A DNA stretch of 64,000 nt. Source: Larus michahellis (Eukaryota; Chordata; Aves; Charadriiformes; Laridae). A program made the position numbers and the translations under genes. Positions 20,711 to 31,800 of the stretch are shown one piece after another. Where the stretch lies: positions 88,458,215 to 88,522,214 of the forward strand of contig NC_133896.1 in the NCBI RefSeq assembly GCF_964199755.1, read 5' to 3'. Below the pieces are notes generated by a model, which was given only the letters and a program-made list of their open reading frames with translations, was not told the DNA's origin and ran no database searches. Positions within the stretch are counted from its first letter, which is position 1. Every line of letters starts with the position of its first letter.

Positions 20711-23700
20711 TCAAAAGATGGCTATATTTGGATTAACTGTACCTTGAGAACAAAGGCACTTAAACTAGGTCGGCGTGAGGCATCTTGGCTCTGCAAGTGT
20801 TATGGTTGCATCTGAGTGCCTCTGTGTTGCACGGGCTCAGCTGCTTGCTTTGGTCCTGACCGAGGAAATTTCAGGCATTGCAGCAATGGGATATCCAACC
20901 TCTCTTTTGCCCTTAAGTGCTGCTGCTGTATGGTTTAATTCACTGTGGGTAATGTTTCGACTTTATGCAGGTTATTCACTCCTTCATCACAGTAGACAGT
21001 GGAGATCTGATTGTAGATGCCTCTGTTTTTTTCAAATGAGAGCCTTCAGGCTTTGGCCTGTGAAAAGTTGAAATTTTCTATGGAAAAAGTTGAGGATGCG
21101 CTTGTTTTCATTCTCACCAACCTTTGCTGTGAGGAAAAACCCTGTTGTTTCTGACTGTCCGTGGTCCTTCATCAACAGCTACCTGTTTTGGGATGAGAGG
21201 GACTGGGACAGGGCTGCTGCCCCTCTGCGTGCTGTGCACGGCCCATCTGAGGAACAAAAGGGGTGACCATAGTCCTGGCTCCTGGGCATCAGGAAGGCAC
21301 CTGGTTGTTTGCCAAGATCTGTTTCAGAGCACCTTCTCCATAAACCATGGTAAAATATAGAAGAAACTGTTTTGTCTGAGTAGGCTGCTGCTAGGGCAGT
21401 ACATCTCCATAAACACTTTTGCTAAGAGGCATCTCAAGGAAGTTACTCACTTAGGAGTTGTGGTACCCATGCCTTTCCATATCAATCTCGACAGGAAAGT
21501 CTCTAGTGAGAAGGACATCTCAAAAAAATGGTACCTTGCAATGTTTTTGATAAAAAACCTGTTTTGGATAAAAATGTTAAATTCATGTTTTGCGAGTTGC
21601 CTATCTAGGCAAATAACTGGGACCACTTTTCATGAAATCCATGAACTGAAGCTTCATTATCTTCCACTGGTAAAAGACAAGTCAAGCTTAGCATTGAAAT
21701 GGGTGGAAAATTGGAGAGATTGCAAGCCTAGTTCCACTGTGATTTTTTTGTAAGTTGGCTAATTATTGTTCTTGAATTAAGAACTCATAATCAGCTTCAT
21801 GCCTGATATCTTTGGCTTTGTTGTGTGGTCCATAGGGTTTTGCAGAAAAAAAACCTAAAACAAGCAGTAATGCACTTAGACAATTGTACAATGTTATGCG
21901 TGGGAAAAAGAATTGTCTGCCTAATCTCTATCTGGATGTTGTGGAGGAAAAGATTTTATTAGTTTATTTTGCCGTCTAAAAAAGAGGAACTCAGTAGTTT
22001 TTTCTATGTGTAGGTATGATCATAAATATGCCCTTGAGTCTTCCTGTTTCAAGGTTAAATAAAAGCAGTTGTGCAGGTTTCTGTCGTATAAATAACTTGA
22101 TAGAAATAGGAGAACAACCAAAAAAAAAAGCACAAATATTGCAAGCTCACAGCAAGGTTTCGTTAGCTTGTAAGCTACAGTATAAGCATTTTGATAAGGA
22201 AGAGTTAAGACTGCATCAGAAATTTTGAGCTTTATGAGCATTCACGTACTCGTAATGCTCATGCTTAAAAGATAGGACACCAGGAAATGATCGCTGAAGT
22301 ACTCCTTTTCACAAAAACCCACCTGGTACCTAACAGTCCTCAGAAATGAATGTCTGGGGTACAAGAGGAAAACCAGCCACTAACTTATAAAATATTCAGT
22401 CAAGGCATAGGAATAAAACTCTTCGCTGCAGAGCCAACACAGGATGACTTCACCACTCTTCTTTTGCCAGGCTGTAGCCTGTGCTCTACGTGTGACACTC
22501 CCCTTCTTCTGTCCTGGAAGGGACTCGGAGCAAAAATGATTGAAAGGAGAAATATAATCCAGGTCCCCTGGGAATTGGCAACACACATTTTAAAAGCTCA
22601 CTGCTCTCCACTTTGTAGACTCAAGAAGTATCAACAAGCTCTGAAAAATCAGAGAAACAGAAAGAAAGAGTACCAAGGAAAAAAATTGATTTTATTTGAT
22701 TTGAACTTATTTCAGGGCTGACATGATTGTCATCTGATGCATAACACCAACTGAAATTTGCTGAGGCTGAATTGTACTCTACACTCGACAAGCAGTTATA
22801 TACATATATATATCCAAGAAGTGCTGTTAAGTCCATCTAGCAGGTTGGGAGTACCTCTGTCTGCATCATTCTTAAAACCAACCTAAGTCTTCGGTGCGTG
22901 GAAAGCTGCCTCTGCTGCTCTTTCTAACCCTTTGTAAAACAGAAAGACGAGCCATGAGGAGGTCAATCCTTCATAAATCTACGAAAGACAAAGAGTTCAT
23001 CCTTCAGTCATGCAAACTCCTACACACGTGAGTAACTTAAAGGACAACAGCAGCCCCCTTCGTGTATGTAAGCGTTTGCTGGATCAGGCGTTAGGCTGCA
23101 TAGCAAACCATAAGGTGCTATTAAATTCACCAGCCCAACCCATACTGGATAGGTAGGTAGCAAGTTTATCGCCTTAACTTGAGGTACCCATTACCTGGGA
23201 CCAGACTTCCAGGACCATTAACACCTGTGAGCTCAGAGATCAGCTCGCTACTGATATTTTGTCAGGAGCAGGCAGGGCAAGTGATCCCGTTTCTGTTGAA
23301 TCAACAAAAATGCACAATTTGAAGTTTTTGCAGGCTTTTTCCTTTTCTGCTGGGTTTGGGTGAGTTACAAAGATACCCAGTCCTTCCTGGACCCTGCTGA
23401 AATGTTAACCCCAAAACATGGTGAAGCAGAGGGATGAGCTGATAAGAGATGAGCACCGCTGTGTCACGCAGCCAGGGCAGGTTTGATTACTGTTAGAAGA
23501 CCAAAAGCCAGATTCACAGTAAATTATTGAACCGGGGCCCGGTGCCCGCTGACTGTCACGCTAGCGATAGGAGTGTGGCATAAATCTTGGGATCAAATGG
23601 TTTATGTGTTGCAGTCATGTCTCTCCCTGGGAGAGCTGTGGAAAGAAACACAAAGGAAAGCAGCAAACTTCAAACTTTGAGTAGGCAATAGCCTCCTTGG

Positions 23701-26019
23701 TAATATTTTGGCACGGGTGCATTTTGTCGTCTTCTTGCCTGTTTGATGATCATCCAGAAGTCACGTTTTTACATGGGGGTGAGAAGGTTTTTAACATCTC
23801 TCAGCCAATTATACCCCAAATTACATGTCCTTACTAACACACTTTTTCATTAAAGAAACAAAGAACATTTTTTTCCCAAATACACGCTTCCTGATGTTGC
23901 CTAGATACAAATTTCTGTTCCTGCTCCCTAACCCTCCATCATCTGCTGCAAGGTGCTGGATTTTGCTGGGCTAAAGCCCTCTGGCTGAGAAAAGCCACTC
24001 GGTTCGTAATCAGGCATGTTAGCGGCTCACTTCTCCATTGTTATCCACAAGGTTAGCCACAGATTTGGTTTGACAAGCCATAGCTAATTTATTTGAGCTA
24101 AATTATATGAAAGCAGTTATCATATTAACTGTGCTCACAGCTCCACCTCTCATAATGTGTTTTTTGTTTCTGGTCTCCAGTTATTATATGTATTTTTTTA
24201 GATTTTTGTTTTATCCAGATGCTAAGGATTAAATCATGGCTTTTTGGTTTCTAGTGTAATTGAATTTTATACTGTCTGGGCAGCCTTCATTTAAGAATTG
24301 CAAAGTGCTTTAAAAATGTTCCTTAATGAAGCTTCACAAAACTTGATTGAGGGAGGTAAATATTGTTATTAGCATGGTTTTATAGGTGGGTGAGCAGAGG
24401 GAGCTGCAGGGTATTGCAAATGCTCTCCAGGAAATCATTGGTACAGAATTCAAGAGCAGACTTGATCAAAAAAAGGACTTAATTTTGCATGTAAAACAGC
24501 TACTAGCAATTTTTGACAAAAAAATCTAAAGCTGACAATTGCTACAATAACCGTTCTTTTCAGTTGTCAGTCAAAACTTTAATTTTCTGACAAACGGAAA
24601 TAAATATTAGAGAAGAGCAAAGATAGTTGACCGCATACACTGAGGACAAGCAGAACAATGCACACATATATAAATTAAACTTTCTTCAAAGAACTCCAGT
24701 CATCCAGGTTCAGATGTCCAGCTACCCTGACACATCTCTCTTTTACTGGCTTTTTTTTTTTCAGATTAATAGGAGTTTATCACCCATCTTAGCCAAGTAA
24801 CTAATCATTTTTAGGATATGTGACTCACATCCTTTGGAGATTCAGTAGATCTCATTCGTGTAGCTTGCTTAGCAGTTCTGAAAATCTCCGTGTGAATGTT
24901 GGAAGCTGAATTGCTTCATTTTTTATTCAGGTCAGGCTTAGTGTCATCTGTGTCCTGGTTCCACTCCAATCCAGTGTCAAGAAGAAGTTCAAACTAACGG
25001 TTCAGTTTTAGTTTGAGATTAAAAAAATGGTCTGAGCCAGTCTTCATTCTGTCTGTGTTTGATTTGATGCCCTGGTTTTAACTCTGTTTTCAATTTGTTT
25101 ACATTCTCATTTTTTTCCTCTCTCTTTTTTTTTTTCTTTTTTTTTTTTTTTAATACAAGGAAAGTGTTAGGAAAGGCTCAATGTAGGAAAAGTTACTTTA
25201 ACTGTTTAAAAATTATATTTCTTTCGTATCTTTCCTGTTTTCCACACGGCATCTGCTTCATGGGCCACCCGGTGTGGGCTTACGGGCCACCTGGTGCTCC
25301 AGCAGATGCTGAGCACTCAAGGAGTGAACCATCGCTGTACCACCAGCAACATTTGCAAACACATTTAGCACAGCGGCCTCTTCTGGGTTTGGACTTTACC
25401 CAGGATGATGAGCACGCGGGAGGTTTCCAGTCTGCAAACTTGCACCTGACCTGCACTCCACTGCCAGCCAAACGCTGGGATGTGGGGCAGTGGAAGTCGA
25501 GGGTCTGTACGAGGCAAGAAAAAGCTGCAACCCTTTTGGCTGATGTTAGTGGCACAGGCTCACACAAGCCCCTTTTTCCTCAAGTCAGGTAGATCAACTT
25601 ACCTGTGCACCAGATTTATAGTCTGATGGTCCCCAGCCAAGGGTTCATTTCGATGCTCTTCATCAGCTACACTGCAAGCTGTGGAAGTGGAGATTAACCT
25701 GAGCAGCTGGCCTCTTCCCATCCTCTGAGAGAAACTTGTTCTAAAGCATGAAACTATGCCTGCTGTGGTCTGGGAAGAAGCAGGGCTTTATTAATTACAC
25801 TTTAAGAGCATGAAAAATTAATAATTGCACTGCTAACACTGTTAATATATGTACCGTTACAGAGTCTGGTTTGTAAAACAGTGATAAAATATTTACTTGG
25901 TGCTGTGGTGACCACTGAAAATGGAAGCATTATTGCTGTCTTGCAGCTCTGCTTAAAAAATAAGAAATGATTTATCATACTCCACTGGAGCCAAAATTCG
26001 ACGAGGATATATGCACTCC
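20711..26019. other. Unique DNA, no gene seen
   Basis: Open frames are short and without domains. There is a hairpin at 22,234-22,262 (separate entry), a short TA run near 22,800-22,812, AT-rich motif patches near 24,060-24,310 and a long T-rich tract at 25,109-25,151. The tract could be the poly(A) remnant of a minus-strand retrocopy, but I recognise no gene in the DNA to its right. Frames of 165 and 95 codons at 25.1-25.6 kb overlap on opposite strands and are treated as accidental. Confidence 0.45.
22234..22262. repeat. Perfect 9-bp stem, 11-nt loop
   Basis: ATGAGCATT (22,234-22,242) pairs with AATGCTCAT (22,254-22,262) across a CACGTACTCGT loop. There is no U-tract or neighbouring gene to make it a terminator, and the stem is too short for a microRNA precursor. 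Confidence 0.6.
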
Positions 26020-26130
26020 AGGCTTCAGGTGCTTATGGCCTTTATGCGTTCAATTAAATCGTTGGAGATTAGATCATCTATTAATCCTCAAGGTTTAGGG
26101 TGATTAGCTGATAATCTCTATTTACCCCTC
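26020..26130. promoter_or_regulatory. Candidate conserved non-coding element (OTX/PITX-like sites)
   Basis: Within about 110 bases lie CAATTAAATC, GATTAG (26,067-26,072), TAATCC (26,082-26,087, the bicoid-class OTX/PITX core) and GATTAGCTGATAATC from 26,102. The clustering of GATTA/TAATC cores on both strands is notable against the flanks. Function and conservation are inferred only. Confidence 0.25.
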
Positions 26131-27839
26131 GAAGGCTAAGAGCCACCCCAGGAGGCTACTTTTCCCTGCAGCGCGCATGAATGTCTCAAGGGAGGGGTGG
26201 CACGGGGGCTCTGCTCTGCCCCCAGATGAGGAGCAAGAACATACCACCCTCCCTCTGCATGGGATCCACTTCCCAGCTGCCTGGCAGCCAGAGCCCTGTG
26301 GCTCTTCCTCCATGTGGATGTCTTGTCTTTTTGTGGAGCTAAATTCCTTCCTGCCAAGGCAAGCTGGATTTTCTAATTGTCGTTTATTTTTGTGTGTATG
26401 AACTTAGTGATCATGAAAAGAGCTGTGCTGGCGGGCCTGGAGGGGGAAGGTCTCTGGTTTAACTAGAGAGCTGGAGCAGCGTGGGTGGAGATGATTGTGT
26501 CCCTTACATGGTGCCCGACCAATGGGACCCTCTGACTTGAGTGACTGCATCCGAAGGAATAAAGGGGAAAAAGCAGGAGTGGCCCAGGCATTGTGGTGTC
26601 TTGTTAATGCTTCCTCACCGGACTGTGGTGGGGCAGTTGGGAAATGGGGATGTCCTGGTGAAAAATACCTTGGGTTTTGGAAAGCAGCTGCTCGCTGAAG
26701 AGAAAATTAAAATAATGGGAGCCAACCTTAGCAGAGCACAGGTCACCAGGAAAATGTCTTTGATGTTCAGAAGAAAGTGTATTTGAAAGAGGGCACAGGG
26801 AGATGCAGAGCTTAATCTTGGTCCAGCAAAACTCTGGGATGGGGATATCCCAGTGAGCAATCCCCAGGTTTCAACTCTTCCTGCTGTCAGCAAAAAAAAG
26901 GCTAGCACCCCTTGTCTCAAGTGCTCTTCATGGTTCCCCTAAATGGGCCTCATTTGCATGTTATTTCCTTTAATTTACTCACTTCTGACAAGCCCTAATG
27001 ATTTCTACTCATAAGGCCCTTTTTGCTTGTTAGGTTTCCTTAACTTCATTTCCTCTGTGAGCATCTCCTCTGAGGGACCTCCTCTGAGGGACATCCTCTG
27101 GCCTCTAAAGAAGATAGTACATCACCTACACTCCCAAAAGTCAAGAGAGACTCTTGATACAGGTGTGAATGAATGGAGAAGGCAGCAATAAAAACAAAGT
27201 TCATGTTTAACAGGAGTTAAGCATTTCAAAAGTCTGATGCAGAACAGCAGGGACGAATCAGAGCTGACACAAAACCCAGTTGTTCTTTTTACAAACAAGC
27301 TAGTACTTGAAACACTTCATCTGGTACTACTGAAGTCAACAATAACTTTGCCATTAATTTCCACAGTGGGAAGAGTTGGCTGTCTCTGTGAGGAAAAGCC
27401 TGTGGTTACAAGTGATTTGAAAAGAGTAATTGAAGTTACAGTAAAAATGTCAGTACTTTGAAGAAAGAAAACGTAAAACCGAGGAGCTGGAAAAAACAGT
27501 TGTGGGTTTTAGTTCAGAATGCTCAATAAAAAATAGTGCCAAATTTTAGAAAACTTTTTGTACTTGAGGAACCTGGTACAAGTGAGTATTTCCAAACTAG
27601 TCCCTACAAGTGAGTAGTTCACAATATAATGAGCTGTGGCTACAAATAAGCTCTGTTATGATATCTGAGTCCTGCTTCCCAGTCCAATGAAACACACAGA
27701 GCTTCTGCCACTGGGTTGATCATGGAACCAAGACTGGGGAAGGCGCCAAATTGTGACACCATTGCTCCTCCTGAATAACGCTATATATCACGATGACGCT
27801 ATGTACCATGAATATACCCTTTGGGCTCAGTGGGAATTA
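26131..27839. other. Unique DNA with one minisatellite, no gene seen
   Basis: No exon or transposon end is recognised. A 101-codon minus-strand frame (26,615-26,920) has no domain. The stretch immediately left of the LINE relic (27,600-27,840) might hold a more decayed part of that element, but I could not read any endonuclease motif in it. Confidence 0.45.
27067..27104 (+). repeat. 14-bp tandem repeat, nearly three units
   Basis: The unit CCTCTGAGGGAC plus two bases is repeated at 27,067 and 27,081, with a partial third unit from 27,095 (CCTCTGGCC). It is a small minisatellite. Confidence 0.8.
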
Positions 27840-27904
27840 CTCTTGACAGAGGATGCTATTCTGCGTGAGTGAGACAATTGCAATCGGGACTGCAGAAAAT
27901 GGCA

Positions 27905-28400
27905 TCTGAGCCTCTAATGTGCCTTGGAGCTGGCAAGGAGTGGCAGAGCGATGGGCTTCTCAGGGAGTTTTATTGGAATTTTGGGGATGTTTTGGGTAAG
28001 AAGCTGCTGGAAGTTTATAACAGTGCCCAGTGGAAAAGTGAGCTGACAGGATCGATGAGCCAAAAAGAGCTAATCATGTTGATTTACAAGAGAGGAGGGA
28101 AAGAAGACGCATCAGACTGGAGACCAGTCTCTTTACTGAATACTGCAAATATGCTATTGGCAAAAGTACGGCAATGACATTAAGAACAGCTATCGAGGAA
28201 ATTAGACTCAAAAGTGTGGAGTGCCTGAAAGATCATTTGATTTTAAAAAGTCGTATAATTTTTTATGGGAGAGGAGGAAATATCTTTCCCACTCTTAATC
28301 TGCAGCCATCTCGTGTCTTGATCAAGTAAGAAAATGATTTGGCAGAGTCAGATGGAGATTTCATTGGATAGGTTTATTGAGAAGGAAATGGAGATCCATA
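27905..28400 (+). pseudogene. Decayed Tx1-like reverse transcriptase, frameshifted
   Basis: The fragment starts in the frame of base 27,869, which stays open through the WRP block to about 28,165. It appears to continue in another frame (AMTLRTAIEEI, 28,171-28,203) and then in a third from 28,215 for the CGVP and LDQ blocks. That third frame contains in-frame stops at about 28,296-28,298 and 28,335-28,337. The first catalytic aspartate (in LDQ) is still present. The full family protein would be over 1,000 residues, so roughly 160 codons remain. The number of breaks and the divergence mark it as very old. It is a molecular fossil with no coding capacity. Confidence 0.65.
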
Positions 28401-28480
28401 GTTTAGCTCTTTCATTCTGATTTTATAGATTTTTGTGTTGTTTTCTATGTTCGGGGTCATATGTTCTTATCAACTTTTTT
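27905..28480 (+). mobile_element. Ancient LINE relic of L1/Tx1 type (reverse-transcriptase part)
   Basis: Four blocks of a non-CR1 reverse transcriptase follow each other in the correct order. First, SDGLLREFYWNFGDVLG then LLEVYN (about 27,945-28,020). Second, LIYKRGG then DWRPVSLLN (28,079-28,141). Third, CGVPERSF (28,215-28,238). Fourth, CLDQVRK-stop-FGRVRW (28,314-28,355), which matches motif A of the Tx1 group (LDQEKAFDRV). About 32 codons separate the WRP tryptophan from the CGVP cysteine, and about 34 separate that cysteine from the motif A leucine, close to normal for the group. CR1 instead has LDFSKAFDTV at motif A. Weak similarity may continue to about 28,480. Endonuclease, the FADD motif and the 3' end are not recognised. 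Confidence 0.72.
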
Positions 28481-31419
28481 TCTAATGAATACAAAGCCCA
28501 GTGGCACTTTGGATGTGCAGCTTGTCATGGTAAAGACGTCTCATCTGGAAAAGGAAAAACATATTGCTAGAGAATGTACCTAGAAAGAAGTTTAAGGCAT
28601 GACATAAGTACACAATAAAGTAATCACCACGAGTGAAAGGAAAAACATAAAACACCTGTGTTGGCAGGAAGTGGATTTGACAGCACAAGAGACAGAAATC
28701 CTCTATTTATCTCGGAACAAATTCAATGCTAAACTGAAAAGAGGACATCTTACAGACGCAAAAGTATTAATAGCTATTTAGTTAGTATGAAAACAAGTTT
28801 CACACACGCACTGAAATCCCAAGGTAACATTCATTGTGTTTGTGTAATAGGCATTTATAACCCTTGTATGGACAGGTCAACCAGAGTCTGTTAGCTATCA
28901 GAAGGGCAATCCTCCTACACAGCCAGGCAAGCGGCTTTTGCAGGAGACCATGTGAAACTACTGAGAATAGTTCGCATGCCTCTGGGGAGGAAAAAACCAC
29001 TTCTACAGAAGACTTGCTTTGTGCTCCTCACACTTTCATTCTGGATGATATTTGGGATGACTTGAAAAATTTGGCTTGCATCAGACGGTGCAGTATAATT
29101 GAGATATGGATGCCATGTCTACAGATGATGTCAGTGCCAGCATATGATGGATAGTGATGGATAAGATCATCAGCTGTCGTTGCTCTGGGCAGCAGCATAG
29201 GTTATCTTGAGCCAATAGTGTAAGACGTATTTTATTTTGGCAATTGGTGAGGACAAATATGCTGCTCTCAAGTTCAAAAGCAGCTGCTAATGCTGTAGAA
29301 AGGTAACTACTTGGGGAAGCCCAGTCCTGGAATGAGAGGGGAAGTCCTACGTAGCGAAAAAAATCCTTTGCATTCAGGTCTTCCATTCAATGCTTAAATT
29401 TTGCCCTTAGACCAGGAACACAAGTAGCTCTGCACCACCCGGCCCTGATGGCATGCTACTGCCATTCGTGCAACACCAATAGTGTGTCACTGTCCAGTTC
29501 TTTGACAGCCACTAAAAAGACACCTCTTGCCATCATTGCCCAGGTAGATACTCTTGTTAAAGGGGCTTTGATCCCAAATCTGAGCTCTTCTTGTATTTCC
29601 AGTGAGGTCTTCAAAGACACGAGCAACTTACTGCAGCACAGTAAGTAACTGCATGTCAGCTGAGTCACAGTCACTGACTGTGTGCACATGCTTAGCCCAC
29701 TGCTCACGTATTTCAGCTTAATTTAACCCTCTGTCCTTGTGGTGAAAGTGGACGGAGCAGCTGATCGCTTACCTTTGGAAGGCATTTAGAAACCTGGCTG
29801 TGGAAATCAGGATTCAGATTTGTATGCCAGTAATGCATATGACATGTAATAAGCGCAAGGTTCTCTGTCATATGGCTTTTATCTCACTTTATAGCATATA
29901 TTAATTACTAGCATGACTGTATTTTTAAAACCTGCTTAAGCAATAGTAGGCTGTATTTGCATGCCAACAAATATAATTAGATTGCATTCACTTGGCACAG
30001 ATTTGACTGTGCTATCTACAAACAGGCAACGATCACCTTCTGCTGAAGAAAAGGAGGGCAGAGAAGCAGAAGAGAAACTGGATGTGAAGCGTTAGTTGAT
30101 GGTATAACGTGTTCCAGTCACTCCTATTTTTCTGCTTTCCCATTGTCGGTAGTTCTCTAACAAGCTTGGGTATGGCCTGAAACACGACTCTCTTCAGACA
30201 GATATATCATGTAAACCAGAGCAAACCCATTCTCATTTAAACTAGATAAGGTACAGGACATTACTTTATTCTCTTTGCTGCTAGGAGTTGCATACAAAAC
30301 ACTGAAATCTGCATAAATGCTATACTTCTTGAATAAGTGAATTCAGTAAGCCAGCTCTATTTTTGTGCCTACATGTGAATTGGGTCTTAACATGTGAATT
30401 TGTTTGCCAGTTACATAACCAACTTGAACTGTTATAATCTACATGAAAGAAAATGTGAGTTTCCTGTGAAGGGAGCAAAGATTTTTATCCTAAATCTTTT
30501 CTGCAGGCGACAAAGTTGCCGTCTAGATACACTACATTCACTTTATTGTCCCTTTAGTCTCTTGGCTGGAGTGCTGTGTTACTGCTCCTTTGCATTTTTT
30601 CTAGATACCAGATGAAAATGCTCTTCCAGTCTGGACACTGGTTTGGAACAGTCCCGTTCCAGTGAGAGAACTGGGAGCTAAGCCTAGAGCTCCTGCACCC
30701 CAGTTCGGTGTCTTCATCAGAAACCTGTTGCCCCTCTTCAGCCAAACCTTGGCTGAAAGTTACCTGCAGAGAATATTCCAAAGCAACGTCAAAGGCCCCT
30801 CTTGGCTTGCCAGTGGTGAGGAAATCCTGCATTAGAGCTGCTCCGTTGCTTTCAGCTTACTCCCCCACGCTGGAGCAGACGCTGTGTAAGCACAAGGCTT
30901 CGGCAGAAAGGGATGAGAGGGCGTCTCAGTGGGAACTCTTCTTCCTTTACTTGCTGCAAGTCACAGCTTTAATGCGCCTGTAATTTTTTTTCAATTTTGT
31001 TAATGGCAGGTCAGCTGCTTCTGAACTGTACTTTGCACTTTGCTCCCACTCACTTTATTTCCTTTCTCCACTGTGGTGATTTGAGAAAGAGGGGGGGAGG
31101 GAAGGAAGAAACGAAAACTTTGTGGCACATCAATATTTGTCTCAATTCATTGTCTTGCATGATGACTCACCGTCAAAATAGCGCTGCAGTAACATTTGAC
31201 ATGCCACACTGGAACAGCTTCTGAACTGCTACAGTGTTCTATTTCCATCCCTAAGATTATGGGGGAATTAAAAAAGCAGATCTTTTGACACAATTCAGCA
31301 TAGCAACTTCAGTGTATTGTGCTACTTTATACCACGGAGTCGGTACTAAATGGGCTGTTTGACGTGATGCATTATAAAGGATTTAGAGGTGTCATGTATA
31401 AGTACTTTATAGTCTTTGT
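28481..31419. other. Unique DNA, no gene seen
   Basis: No domain-bearing frame is present. A candidate short exon (29,603-29,640) and a motif-rich patch (29,820-30,020) are listed elsewhere. A weakly similar acidic frame near 29,037 was checked for a FADD-type motif from the neighbouring LINE relic and does not contain one. Confidence 0.45.
29820..30020. promoter_or_regulatory. Candidate conserved non-coding element with octamer site
   Basis: It contains TTAATTA (29,901-29,907), an exact POU octamer ATTTGCAT (29,955-29,962), TAATTAG just downstream, and TTGGCACAG. It is one of several exact octamers in this part of the window. Assignment is by motif content only. Confidence 0.25.
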
Positions 31420-31800
31420 GATGCAAATGAAAAAGGATGTATCCTGGAAAAATATTAGGAGTATTGCAGACACCATTAGTCCAAAGGTGTTTCTCTGCAC
31501 AGCCGTGTCATGTAGCCCGGGTCAAGTTTTGGTCCTTGCTAATAACTGTAATTAGGGCCAAGCAATGGCATCGTAACAGCTAAAAGACCCTTTATTCCAG
31601 CAACATTAAAACAACAGGTGCTGCATGCCAAACAGCTGTTAGGAAGCAATATGTAATTAAGAGCAAATAATGACACTGAGCATTTAGATCGCGCATTTCT
31701 CCCACATCTTTCAAAGTTCTCGTGCTATCTGGCTACCACGCAGGGCAATTTGCATAACTACGTATTTCCAGTTCACATAAAGATAGCTGGAACTGCTCCA
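31420..31800. promoter_or_regulatory. Strongest candidate conserved non-coding element
   Basis: This 380-base stretch combines two exact POU octamers (ATGCAAAT at 31,421-31,428 and ATTTGCAT at 31,748-31,755), TAATTAG (31,549-31,555), TAATTAA (31,654-31,660), E-boxes CAGGTG (31,615-31,620) and CAGCTG (about 31,633), and a TCF/LEF-like TCTTTCAAAG near 31,710. No open frame of note crosses it and CpGs are retained (GATCGCGCATT). The mix is typical of neural or stem-cell type enhancers in vertebrates. That function is inference. Confidence 0.35.

Noticed and set aside
25109..25151. T-rich tract as the poly(A) tail of a minus-strand processed pseudogene
   Set aside because: The DNA to its right (to about 25.6 kb) translates to nothing recognisable and no target-site duplication was found. 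Kept only as a low-complexity tract.
29037..29075. Acidic peptide FILDDIWDDLKN as a possible FADD-type motif of the Tx1-like relic
   Set aside because: It does not match the [FY]-A-D-D core, and the spacing from motif A (over 700 bases) is too large.
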